Assembly (NCBI RefSeq): GCF_016863135.1
Contig: NZ_BOOH01000035.1
Coordinates: forward strand, 1-64,000
DNA length: 64,000 nt
Direction: 5' to 3'
Source of the DNA: Planobispora longispora
GTDB taxonomy: Bacteria > Actinomycetota > Actinomycetes > Streptosporangiales > Streptosporangiaceae
The stretch's first letter is position 1. Each line of letters begins with the position of its first letter. The notes beneath the pieces were generated by a model. The model searched no databases. It had not been told where the DNA came from and saw only the letters and a list, made by a program, of their open reading frames with translations. Positions 35,938 through 43,794 of this stretch are shown one piece after another. The position numbers and the translations under genes are program-made.

Positions 35938-37253
35938 GAGACGCGCGGGCAGCCTCGCCGGGGACTCCAGCGGAAGGACCCGTCGCGTCGAGCCTCGCAC
36001 GCAGGACCCTGGGAGATCTGCGGGAACGGCTCGGCGGCTGGTGGCCGACCCGGCTCGACCTGCTGCTCTCCCTCGCGGTGGGGGTCGCCGGCCTGGTGGA
36101 GTCCTTCGGCCGCCAGGGCCCGGCCTCCGGCCAGGTGCAGCACCCGGTGGCGATGGCCGCCGGAGCGATCGCGGCCGGGGCGCTGCTGCTGTTCCGGCGC
36201 AGGTTCCCCGCGCTCATGCTCCTCGCGCTGATAGCGACCGGCGTGGCCGTGCGGACGGTGACGGGGGACGGCTACTACGCCGCCTGGCATTTCTACTCGA
36301 CGCTCATCCTCGTCCACACCGTGGCCAGCGCCTCCGAGCTGCGCAGCCGCCGCGGCCTGGCGGGGCTCGGGTGCGTGCTGGCGGCGTACGCCTTCCTGCA
36401 GACGCTCCAGAGCAACGACCTCGCCGAGGTCATGATCAGCGCGATCTTCGTGGGCGTGGCCTACGGCAGCGGCATCCTCCTGCGCCGCCAGATCGACGAG
36501 ACACTGCGGCTCGCCGAGCGCACCACCCGCCTGGAGGTGGAGCGCGAGGAGCGGGCCCGGCGCGCCGTGGAGGAGGAACGGGCCCGCATCGCCCGGGAGC
36601 TCCACGACGGCGTCACGCACAACGTGAGCGTCATGACCCTGCACGCGGGCGGGGTGCGGATGCTGCTCGGCGACGACCGCGAGCGCGAGCGCGACATGCT
36701 GATCGGGGTCGAGCGGGCCGGCCGCGACGCGATCGAGGAGCTCCAGCTCATGCTGGGGGTGCTCCGCGACTACGGCGGCTCCCGCCCCGAGGCCCACCGG
36801 CCCGGCCTGGATCGCCTGGACGAGTTGCTCGCCCAGGTCCGGGAGGCCGGCCTGGACGTCCGGCTCCGGACCGACGGAGAGCCGCGGCCCCTGCCCCCGG
36901 GTCTCGGCCTCTCGGCCTACCGCGTGATCCAGGAGGCGCTGACGAACGTGCGCAAACACGCGCGCGCCGCCCGGGCCGACGTCGTCATCGGGTACGGCCC
37001 GGCCGAGCTGGTCGTGGAGGTCGTCGACGACGGGGCGGCCCCCGTCCTGGACGCGGTCGCCCCTACGGCCGGCGGAGGTGGGCCCGCCGGCGGCGGGCAC
37101 GGTCCCCGGCAGGCCGCGGGCGGGCACGGTCTGATCGGGATGCGCGAGCGGGTCACGATGCACGGGGGCGAGCTGTCCGCCGGTCCCGTGCCGGGCCGCG
37201 GCTACCGCGTGGCCGCCCGCTTCCCGCTCTCCGGCCCGTCGGGAACGTGCTGA
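35934..37253 (+). CDS. NarL-partner sensor histidine kinase (HisKA_3 type)
   Basis: 439 residues. About five membrane segments occupy residues 40-180, then a charged coiled-coil helix (residues 185-215) leads to the HisKA_3 motif IARELHDGVTHNVSVM with phospho-acceptor H224. The HATPase domain has EALTNVRKHA and EVVDDG, then a Gly-rich insertion of about 25 residues before GLIGMRERV. Without a large extracellular domain it probably senses within the membrane. GTG at 35934 overlaps the response regulator stop, so the two are coupled. Its 3' end overlaps the convergent gene at 37202 by 52 bases. Confidence 0.92.
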   Translation: MRDARAASPGTPAEGPVASSLARRTLGDLRERLGGWWPTRLDLLLSLAVGVAGLVESFGRQGPASGQVQHPVAMAAGAIAAGALLLFRRRFPALMLLALIATGVAVRTVTGDGYYAAWHFYSTLILVHTVASASELRSRRGLAGLGCVLAAYAFLQTLQSNDLAEVMISAIFVGVAYGSGILLRRQIDETLRLAERTTRLEVEREERARRAVEEERARIARELHDGVTHNVSVMTLHAGGVRMLLGDDRERERDMLIGVERAGRDAIEELQLMLGVLRDYGGSRPEAHRPGLDRLDELLAQVREAGLDVRLRTDGEPRPLPPGLGLSAYRVIQEALTNVRKHARAARADVVIGYGPAELVVEVVDDGAAPVLDAVAPTAGGGGPAGGGHGPRQAAGGHGLIGMRERVTMHGGELSAGPVPGRGYRVAARFPLSGPSGTC

Positions 37254-37924
37254 ACCCGCCCCGCGACGGTCCGCGCCTCCCCGATCCACTCGGCGTTGCC
37301 CATCCGCAGCATGCGCAGCCCGATCGCCCCGGCTCCGGCCAGGTAGAGCAGGCCGCCGACGACCGTGCCGATCGGGTACACCGGCGCGCCGAAGATGCCC
37401 AGGAGCATCGCGAAGGGGGCCCACCACAGCTCCCGCCGAGCGTAGGCCAGCACCAGCCCGAGCAGGAACAGGCCGAACAGCCCGGCGAAGCCCGGGATCT
37501 GGAAGCCGAACACGGCCCCGGGGTCGGCGAGCGCCTCGTCGCCGAGCGCCGCCCCCTCGACGGGCCGCATCGTGCTCTCCAGCTGAACGTAGAAGAAGTC
37601 GCCCAGCATGAGCGCGGAGAAGTTGACGACACCGAGCAGGGCGAGACCGCCCGCCAGATGCCCGAGCACGACGCCGCGGTGGTGGATCAGCTGGATCATT
37701 CCGATGATCCCGGGGATCAGCAGCACCCAGCTCCAGTGCAGGAGCGCGGCGCTGATCGAGACCTGCTCCGGGTGGAGCCCGTAGGTTCCGATGGTGTCAC
37801 CGTCGGTGCCCTGCCGGATGGCCGGATCGACGAGCAGGCCCGCCGTGTAGAGGACAGGTGCGGCGATGAGGCAGAGCCCGGCGACCGTCCTGCGGATTCC
37901 GTGCGGGTCGGAGAGCAGTGACAT
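37202..37924 (-). CDS. Six-segment integral membrane protein of unknown function
   Basis: 240 residues with about six hydrophobic segments (near residues 12-32, 60-80, 85-108, 140-160, 165-180 and 185-205). The pattern resembles DUF4386- or DUF998-type proteins, but I cannot assign a family firmly. The C-terminus is charged and its last codons overlap the 3' end of the kinase gene on the other strand. ATG at 37924 follows a plausible GAAAGG site. No partner genes suggest a role. Confidence 0.7.
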   Translation of the reverse strand: MSLLSDPHGIRRTVAGLCLIAAPVLYTAGLLVDPAIRQGTDGDTIGTYGLHPEQVSISAALLHWSWVLLIPGIIGMIQLIHHRGVVLGHLAGGLALLGVVNFSALMLGDFFYVQLESTMRPVEGAALGDEALADPGAVFGFQIPGFAGLFGLFLLGLVLAYARRELWWAPFAMLLGIFGAPVYPIGTVVGGLLYLAGAGAIGLRMLRMGNAEWIGEARTVAGRVQHVPDGPESGKRAATR

Positions 37925-38090
37925 GGAACCTTTCCTTTCGTCTGTCCCGTGCCCGGACGGGCGGGGACGCGTCAGGAAAGGTAGGCGTCACGACCGGCTC
38001 GCGTCGTCACCCCGGAGGGGCCCGTCCCTCCGTTGCGTGACCGACCGCCGCTCCGTCGCCCGGCGGAGCGACCCGGCCGTGGTCCCGCGC

Positions 38091-38360
38091 TCAGGCCAGC
38101 AGGTGGGGCGCGTGCTCCCGGACCGCCTCCAGCACCCGGCGCCTCGACGGGTTCACCATCGCCCGGCCGGCCACGGTCACGGTCGGCACGGTCTCGTTCC
38201 CGCCCGCGACCGAGCGGACGAACGCCGCCGCCTCGGGGTCCTTCCAGATGTTCACCGTGGTGTACTGGAGCTTCGTGAAGCGCAGGAGCGTGAGCAGCGT
38301 CATGCAGTACGGACATCCGTGACGCCAGTAGACGACCACGCCGTCCCGACCCTCGCTCAT
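38091..38360 (-). CDS. Glutaredoxin/mycoredoxin-like protein
   Basis: 89 residues. A small thioredoxin-fold protein with the active-site CPYC motif (C16 and C19), the cis-Pro loop ETVPTVTVAG, and the C-terminal NPSRRRVLEAV. Actinobacterial proteins of this type (mycoredoxins) reduce mixed disulfides with mycothiol. ATG at 38360 has GGAGGGGGAA upstream. It stands alone, downstream of the GH13 gene in the opposite sense of dependence, with no linked oxidoreductase. Confidence 0.88.
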   Translation of the reverse strand: MSEGRDGVVVYWRHGCPYCMTLLTLLRFTKLQYTTVNIWKDPEAAAFVRSVAGGNETVPTVTVAGRAMVNPSRRRVLEAVREHAPHLLA

Positions 38361-38458
38361 GATTTCCCCCTCCACGTGCATGTTTTTCGCAAATCGTAGA
38401 TGAGGGCCCGGCCGGCGGCGAGGTTCGCGCCCCGGCCGGGATCCCGTGCGGGAGGGGG

Positions 38459-39991
38459 TCAGGCGAGCCAGGCGGCGGTGTCGGAGGGCAGCTCCTCCCC
38501 GTCCAGCGTGCCGCTGGCCAGCAGCACCGACTCGTGCGGCGGGAGCCGTACCGGATCGGCGCCCAGGTTCACCACGCAGGTCAGGCCGGACTCGCGGGTG
38601 AAGGCGAGCACGTCCGGACGCGACTCCAGCCAGGTGAGCGTGCCGTCGCCGAGCCGGTCGCGGCGCAGGCGCAGCGCGGCGCGGTAGAGGTTGAGCGTCG
38701 AGCCGAGGTCCGCGGTCTGGGCCTCGACGGTGAGCTTGCGCCAGTCCTCCGGCTGCGGCAGCCACGGCTCGCCCGCGCCGAAGCCGAACGGCGGCTCCTC
38801 CCCCGACCAGGGCAGCGGCACCCGGCAGCCGTCGCGGCCCGGCACGGTGTGGCCGGAGCGGGTCCACATCGGGTCCTCGCGCAGCTCGTCGGGGATGTCG
38901 TCCACCTCCGGCAGACCAAGCTCCTCGCCCTGGTAGACGTAGACGCTGCCGGGCAGGGCCATGGCCAGCAGCGCGGCGGCCCGGGCCCGGCGGTGGCCGA
39001 GCTCCAGGTCGGAGGGGACGCCGTCGCGGCGGTTGCCGTGGTCCCAGGAGGTCTCGGCCCTGCCGTACCGGGTCACCACCCGCGCGACGTCGTGGTTGGA
39101 CAGCACCCAGGTGGGCGGGGCGCCGAGCGGGATGTGCGTGTCGAGGGTCTGCTCGATCGAGCGGCGCAGCGCGGCCGGCTCCCAGGGGCAGGCCAGGAAG
39201 TCGAAGTTGAAGGCGGTGTGCAGCTCGTCGGGGCGCAGGTAGCGGGCGAAGCGCTCCTGGTCGGGGAACCAGACCTCGCCGACGAGGATGCGCTCGTCGT
39301 ACTCGTCGGCCAGGCGGCGCCAGCCCCGGTAGATCTCGTGCACTTCGTCGAGGTCGGTGTAGCCGTCGGGGTCGCCGCCGTCGAAGTCCTTGACCAGCAC
39401 CGCGGCCGAGTCGATGCGGATGCCGTCCACGCCCCGGTCGAACCAGAAGCGCAGGACGTCGTGGAACTCCTGGTGCACCTCGGGGTTGGTCCAGTTGAAG
39501 TCGGGCTGCCCGGGGTCGAACAGGTGCAGGTACCACTGCCCGTCGGGCAGCTGCGTCCAGGCGGGACCGCCGAAGATGGACTTCCAGTCGCCCGGCTCGT
39601 CCCGGAACCAGAACCGCTCCCTGGCCGGCGACCCCGGCCCGGCGGCCAGCGCCTCCCGGAACCACGCGCTCGCGGTCGAACTGTGGTTGGGCACCACGTC
39701 GATGATCACCCTGATGCCCAGCGCGTGGGCCTCCTCGATGAACCGCTCGGCCTCGGTGAGCGTGCCGAAGACCGGCTCGATGTCCCGGTAGTCGGCCACA
39801 TCGTACCCGCCGTCGGCCATCGGCGACGGGTACCACGGGTTGAGCCAGACGGCGTTCACCCCGAGATCCGCCAGGTACGGCAGGCGTGTGCGCAGCCCGG
39901 CCAGGTCCCCGACCCCGTCACCGTTTCCGTCGGCGAAGCTACGCAGGTAGACCTGGTAGATCGCGGCCCCCCGCCACCACGTTTCCGGCAT
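38459..39991 (-). CDS. Alpha-glucosidase, glycoside hydrolase family 13
   Basis: 510 residues, cytoplasmic. It starts WWRGAAIYQVYLRSFAD, the classic GH13 oligosaccharidase opening. Nucleophile D194 (GIRIDSAA), acid/base E239 (LVGEVWF) and stabiliser D301 (SNHDV) are all present. This group cleaves alpha-1,4 or alpha-1,6 glucosides such as maltose, isomaltose or trehalulose-type sugars. It is the last gene of the ABC transporter operon encoded upstream on the same strand, so it would hydrolyse what that transporter imports. ATG at 39991 has AAGGAG about 11 bases upstream. GTG at 40000 is an alternative. Confidence 0.93.
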   Translation of the reverse strand: MPETWWRGAAIYQVYLRSFADGNGDGVGDLAGLRTRLPYLADLGVNAVWLNPWYPSPMADGGYDVADYRDIEPVFGTLTEAERFIEEAHALGIRVIIDVVPNHSSTASAWFREALAAGPGSPARERFWFRDEPGDWKSIFGGPAWTQLPDGQWYLHLFDPGQPDFNWTNPEVHQEFHDVLRFWFDRGVDGIRIDSAAVLVKDFDGGDPDGYTDLDEVHEIYRGWRRLADEYDERILVGEVWFPDQERFARYLRPDELHTAFNFDFLACPWEPAALRRSIEQTLDTHIPLGAPPTWVLSNHDVARVVTRYGRAETSWDHGNRRDGVPSDLELGHRRARAAALLAMALPGSVYVYQGEELGLPEVDDIPDELREDPMWTRSGHTVPGRDGCRVPLPWSGEEPPFGFGAGEPWLPQPEDWRKLTVEAQTADLGSTLNLYRAALRLRRDRLGDGTLTWLESRPDVLAFTRESGLTCVVNLGADPVRLPPHESVLLASGTLDGEELPSDTAAWLA

Positions 39992-40049
39992 GCTGAACAC
40001 GACTCCTTGCTGTAGGTATGGGCTGATCTGCAGCGATCGGCTGGGAACG

Positions 40050-41039
40050 TCAGCCCTTGAGGCTGCCGGCGGTCAGGCCGGCCATGATGTGACGCTGGAA
40101 GAGGAAGAACACGATGATCGTCGGGATGCTCGCGATCACGAGCGAGGCGATGAGCACGTTCTGCGGCATCTGCGACGACAGACTCGCGATGCCGATGCTG
40201 ACCGACATCTTCTCGCTGTCGGTCAGGACCAGCAGCGGCCAGACGAAGTCCCGCCACACGGCGACCACGGTGAGGATGGAGACCACGCCCAGGATCGGGC
40301 GGGAGACCGGGATCACGATCGACCACAGGATGCGGACGGGGCCCGCGCCGTCGATCTCGGCGGCCTCCAGCAGCTCGCGCGGGATCGAGTCGAAGAAGCG
40401 CTTGAGCAGGAAGATGTTGAAGCCGTTGGCCGCCGCGGGCAGCCAGATCGCCCAGGGCGTGTTGAGCAGGTCCCAGCCCAGCAGCGGCAGGTCCTTGACG
40501 GTCAGGTAGGCGGGCAGCATGATCACCATCGGCGGGATCATCAGCGTGGCCAGCATCAGCGCCAGGACGAGCTTGCCCAGGACCGGCCGGAGCTTGGACA
40601 GGGCGTAGGCGGCGGTGACGTCGATCGCCAGGGTGAACAGCCACGCCCCGCCGGCGTACAGGGCGGTGTTGCCCAGCAGCAGGCTCAGGTCCATCAGCTC
40701 CCACGCCTCGGCGTAGGCGTCGAGGGTGAACTGCGGCGGCAGGAACGTCGGCGGGATCTGCACGAGGTCCTCGGTGGTCTTCATCGCCCCGGTGACCATC
40801 CAGTACAGCGGGAAGACGAAGGCCGCGGTGAAGCTCACCACGACCGTGACCAGGACGGTCCAGTAGATCGCCCGGCCATGGCGGGAGTTGAGCTGGTGCG
40901 GGGAGACGACGGTGCGGAACTCCTGGTGGATCTTCCGGGGCGTCCGCCGGGCCCGCGCCGGACGGGTGGCCGCCGATGCGGGCGGTCCGCCCCCGCCGGG
41001 CTGCTTCGGCGACTCGGGGATGACGGTGAGGTTCGACAT
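40050..41039 (-). CDS. Carbohydrate ABC transporter permease (MalG/LacG type)
   Basis: 329 residues. A Pro/Gly/Arg-rich cytoplasmic N-terminus of about 55 residues precedes six membrane segments. The EAA loop, EAAEIDGAGPVRILWSIVIP, lies near residue 230. The C-terminal GLTAGSLKG ending is typical of MalG-like subunits. It works with the other permease and the binding protein encoded upstream. The ATPase is not in the operon and is probably a shared MsiK-type protein encoded elsewhere. ATG at 41039 overlaps the previous stop (TGATG). Confidence 0.93.
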   Translation of the reverse strand: MSNLTVIPESPKQPGGGGPPASAATRPARARRTPRKIHQEFRTVVSPHQLNSRHGRAIYWTVLVTVVVSFTAAFVFPLYWMVTGAMKTTEDLVQIPPTFLPPQFTLDAYAEAWELMDLSLLLGNTALYAGGAWLFTLAIDVTAAYALSKLRPVLGKLVLALMLATLMIPPMVIMLPAYLTVKDLPLLGWDLLNTPWAIWLPAAANGFNIFLLKRFFDSIPRELLEAAEIDGAGPVRILWSIVIPVSRPILGVVSILTVVAVWRDFVWPLLVLTDSEKMSVSIGIASLSSQMPQNVLIASLVIASIPTIIVFFLFQRHIMAGLTAGSLKG

Positions 41040-41974
41040 CAGCTCTTGTCCTCCCGCGAGACGCGCAGGTAGACGGCGGAGAAGACCATCAGAACGATCA
41101 TCAGCATGACGCCGAGCGCGTTGCCGCCGTTGATGTTGCCGAAGTTGAAGGCGTACTGGTACATGAGGTAGACGACGCTGACCGTGGAGTTCTCCGGGCC
41201 GCCGCCGGTGAGCAGGAAGGGCTCGATGAAGACCTGCATGGTCGCCACGATCTGCAGCAGCAGCATGACCAGCAGGATCAGCTTGGTCTGCGGGATCGTG
41301 ACGTGCCAGATCCGCTTGAAGACGCCCGCGCCGTCCAGCTCCGCGGCCTCGTACAGCTCACCGGGGATCGTCTGCAGCGCGGCGAGGTAGATGAGCGTGC
41401 CGGTGCCGAGGTTCATCCAGGTGGAGACGATGACCAGGGAGATGAGCGCGGTGTCGGTGGAGTTCAGCCAGTCCAGGCCGGGCAGCCGGAAGAAGCCGAG
41501 GATCTGGTTGAACAGCCCGTACTCCGGCTCGTAGAACCACTGGAACAGCAGCACTCCGACCGCCGGGGGCAGCATCACCGGCAGGTAGACGACGAACCTC
41601 AGGTAGGCCCGCGCGTGGCGCAGCTCGTTCAGGACGAGGGCGATGACGAACGGCACGCCGTACCCGAAGACCAGCGCGAGCACGGTGAACATCACCGTGT
41701 TCTTCCAGGCGGGGCCGAACGCCGCGTCCTCGAAGACCGTGGCGAAGTTCTCCAGCCCCACCCAGACGGGCGGGTCGACGAAGTTCGTCTGCTGGAAGCT
41801 GAGCACGACCTCCCAGATCATCGGGTACCAGGAGAAGAACGCGAAGCAGATCAGCGCTCCGCAGAGGAATCCGTAGGCGGTGACGTTCCGCCGCACCTCG
41901 CGGCGCCGCCTGGTCGGGGGACGTCCCCGTGAACCTCGCGGGTTCCGCGAGACGCGCATGCTGGTTGCAGTCAT
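41039..41974 (-). CDS. Carbohydrate ABC transporter permease (MalF/LacF type)
   Basis: 311 residues, with an Arg-rich N-terminal tail, then six membrane segments. The EAA loop is EAAELDGAGVFKRIWHVTIP near residue 215. It forms the heteromeric channel with the downstream permease. ATG at 41974 is used. ATG at 41959 is also in frame and neither has a strong ribosome site. It lies 66 bases downstream of the binding-protein gene in the same operon. Confidence 0.93.
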   Translation of the reverse strand: MTATSMRVSRNPRGSRGRPPTRRRREVRRNVTAYGFLCGALICFAFFSWYPMIWEVVLSFQQTNFVDPPVWVGLENFATVFEDAAFGPAWKNTVMFTVLALVFGYGVPFVIALVLNELRHARAYLRFVVYLPVMLPPAVGVLLFQWFYEPEYGLFNQILGFFRLPGLDWLNSTDTALISLVIVSTWMNLGTGTLIYLAALQTIPGELYEAAELDGAGVFKRIWHVTIPQTKLILLVMLLLQIVATMQVFIEPFLLTGGGPENSTVSVVYLMYQYAFNFGNINGGNALGVMLMIVLMVFSAVYLRVSREDKS

Positions 41975-42040
41975 CCGTTTTCCGATCTCGACGTGACGCC
42001 GGGGGCGGCGGGGTGGCCGCCGCCCCCGGCTCCTGCGGGG

Positions 42041-43435
42041 TCAGCCCTTCTTCTCCAGCAGGGAGTTGACCTTCGCCTCGGCGTCGGAGAGCAGCTTGTC
42101 GATGTCGGCGTCCTGCCTGGTCAGCACCGCGGACATCGGGGTGTCGAGGATCGCGTAGATCTCCTGGGCGTACGGCCCCGGCTCGGCCTTCGGCGGGATG
42201 CCCTTGGAGCCCTCGACCCAGAGGGCGAACTGCCCGGGGTCGACGTTGGCGTTCTCCGCGCGCAGCTTCAGGACCTCCTGGCCGGAGGGCGTGTCGGCGC
42301 CGTAGAGGTCGGGGTACGGCTGGCCGACGGTGAGGTTGGCGCCCTTGGCCCGCACGTAGTCGAGCTGGCCCTTGCCGGGGGTGAGGAACTTGTACTCGAT
42401 CCACTTCAGGCCGGCCTTGATCTGCTCGGGCGTGGCCTTGGGGTTGATCATGTAGCCGGCGCCGCCGTTGAACAGCGCCTTGGCCTCGGGCATCGCGGTG
42501 ACCTGGTAGTTCTCGAACTTCGCCTGGAAGTCGTTGCGCAGCCCGATCAGCACGTCGGGGGCGCCGAGCATCATGCCCATCTTGCCGCCGGCCATGGCCT
42601 TCATCAGCGCGGGCCAGTCGATGTAGAGCTTGGACCCGGTGCTGTTGTCGGTCCAGCGCATCTGCTTGAGGTTCTCCAGCACGGCCTTGCCCTCGGGGGT
42701 GTTGAAGGCGGCCTTCTTGCCGTCGGGGGTGAGCACGTCGCCGCCGCGGCCGTAGAGGGAGGCGGTGAAGTGCCAGCCGCCGACGTTGTTGCCGCTGTAC
42801 TCGCCGAAGCCGACGTAGCCGGGGCCGAGGGCGGCGATCTTCTTGGCCGCGGCCTGCACCTCCGCCCAGGTCTTGGGCGGGTTGGCGGGGTCGAGCCCGG
42901 CCTTGGTGAAGACCTCGCGGTTGTAGACCAGGCCCATGCCGTACCCGTCGGTGGGCAGGCCGTAGAGCTTGCCGTCCTTCTTGAAGATGTCGATGGAGGC
43001 GTTGTAGTCCTTGAACGTCTTCAGGTCGCCGACGTAGGGGGTGATGTCGGCGGCCTGGCCGCTCTCCATAAGGCGGCCGACGTTGGGGAAGTTCACGTAG
43101 AAGACGGTCTCCAGCTGGCCGCCGGCCAGCTTGGCCTCGAACGTGCGCGGCTCGTAGCACGGGAAGGCGTCGGTGGCCTTCTCGATCTTGATGTTCGGGT
43201 TGAGCTTCTGGAACTCCGCGAGGTCTTCCTCGAAGGTCGCGCGCTCCGCCTTGTTCGTCTTCGGCGGCATGCAGTTGACGGTGATCGACACCGGTCCGGC
43301 GGCGCCGGAGCTTCCAGCCGTGGGCTGGGCGTTGTTCTGCGCGGGCTCCTCACCCGAGCCGCACGCCGACGCCGTCAGGCCGAGAGCGGTCGCGAGCAGC
43401 AGGCCCGCGGTTCTGCGATAGCCGGATCTCGTCAT
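42041..43435 (-). CDS. Carbohydrate-binding lipoprotein of ABC transporter
   Basis: 464 residues. The signal peptide ends with the lipobox TASAC near residue 25, followed by a Gly/Ala/Gln-rich linker and a two-lobe extracellular solute-binding domain (family 1), with GLPTDGYGMGLVYNREVF as a family-like segment. It delivers sugar to the two permeases encoded downstream. The GH13 alpha-glucosidase in the operon points to an alpha-glucoside. Direct repeats 93 and 114 bases upstream are probable control sites. Confidence 0.92.
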   Translation of the reverse strand: MTRSGYRRTAGLLLATALGLTASACGSGEEPAQNNAQPTAGSSGAAGPVSITVNCMPPKTNKAERATFEEDLAEFQKLNPNIKIEKATDAFPCYEPRTFEAKLAGGQLETVFYVNFPNVGRLMESGQAADITPYVGDLKTFKDYNASIDIFKKDGKLYGLPTDGYGMGLVYNREVFTKAGLDPANPPKTWAEVQAAAKKIAALGPGYVGFGEYSGNNVGGWHFTASLYGRGGDVLTPDGKKAAFNTPEGKAVLENLKQMRWTDNSTGSKLYIDWPALMKAMAGGKMGMMLGAPDVLIGLRNDFQAKFENYQVTAMPEAKALFNGGAGYMINPKATPEQIKAGLKWIEYKFLTPGKGQLDYVRAKGANLTVGQPYPDLYGADTPSGQEVLKLRAENANVDPGQFALWVEGSKGIPPKAEPGPYAQEIYAILDTPMSAVLTRQDADIDKLLSDAEAKVNSLLEKKG

Positions 43436-43527
43436 GAAGCTGACCCTTCTGATGCGGATGGACGCCGGCGGAGTGAGACGGTGATCCGCTCCGGCGTGCC
43501 CTCACGATAGGCTCCACGACACATTCC

Positions 43528-43562
43528 TGCAATATTACGACAGAGAATTGCAATATAACGAC
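43528..43562 (-). promoter_or_regulatory. Two 14-bp direct repeats spaced 21 bp upstream of the sugar-binding protein gene
   Basis: TGCAATATTACGAC at 43528-43541 and TGCAATATAACGAC at 43549-43562, one base different. The 21-base period places both on the same face of DNA, as expected for a regulator binding two sites. The TGCAA element recalls the LacI-type sites elsewhere in the window. The LacI regulator encoded at 46213 is a candidate. Nothing else was seen in the 334 bases between 43436 and 43769 except the repeats at its right end. Confidence 0.55.
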
Positions 43563-43716
43563 TGAGTTACGCGATATCTGGGTCGTGAGCTGGTCCGGAG
43601 CGGACCCGGAACGTGAGAGGGCGCGACCCGGAGCACGGGAAGGGGCGGGACGCCGGAAGAGGTGACGAGGAAGGCGGAGAAGGGGCGGCACGATCGCCGT
43701 GCCGCCCTCTCGTTCC

Positions 43717-43794
43717 GAGCGCCGCCGGTCAGCCGTCGGCGTCGCCGAGCGCCGCCGGTCAGCCGACGGTCAGCCGTCGGCGTCGCCGAGCGCC
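43717..43794. repeat. Nested direct repeats at the 3' end of the STAND gene
   Basis: A 27-base segment beginning GGTCAGCCGTCGGCG occurs at 43727-43753 and again at 43768-43794. A 20-base overlapping unit, CGAGCGCCGCCGGTCAGCCG, occurs at 43717 and 43747. The stop of the gene on the minus strand lies inside, so part of its coding end has been copied downstream. Confidence 0.75.
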
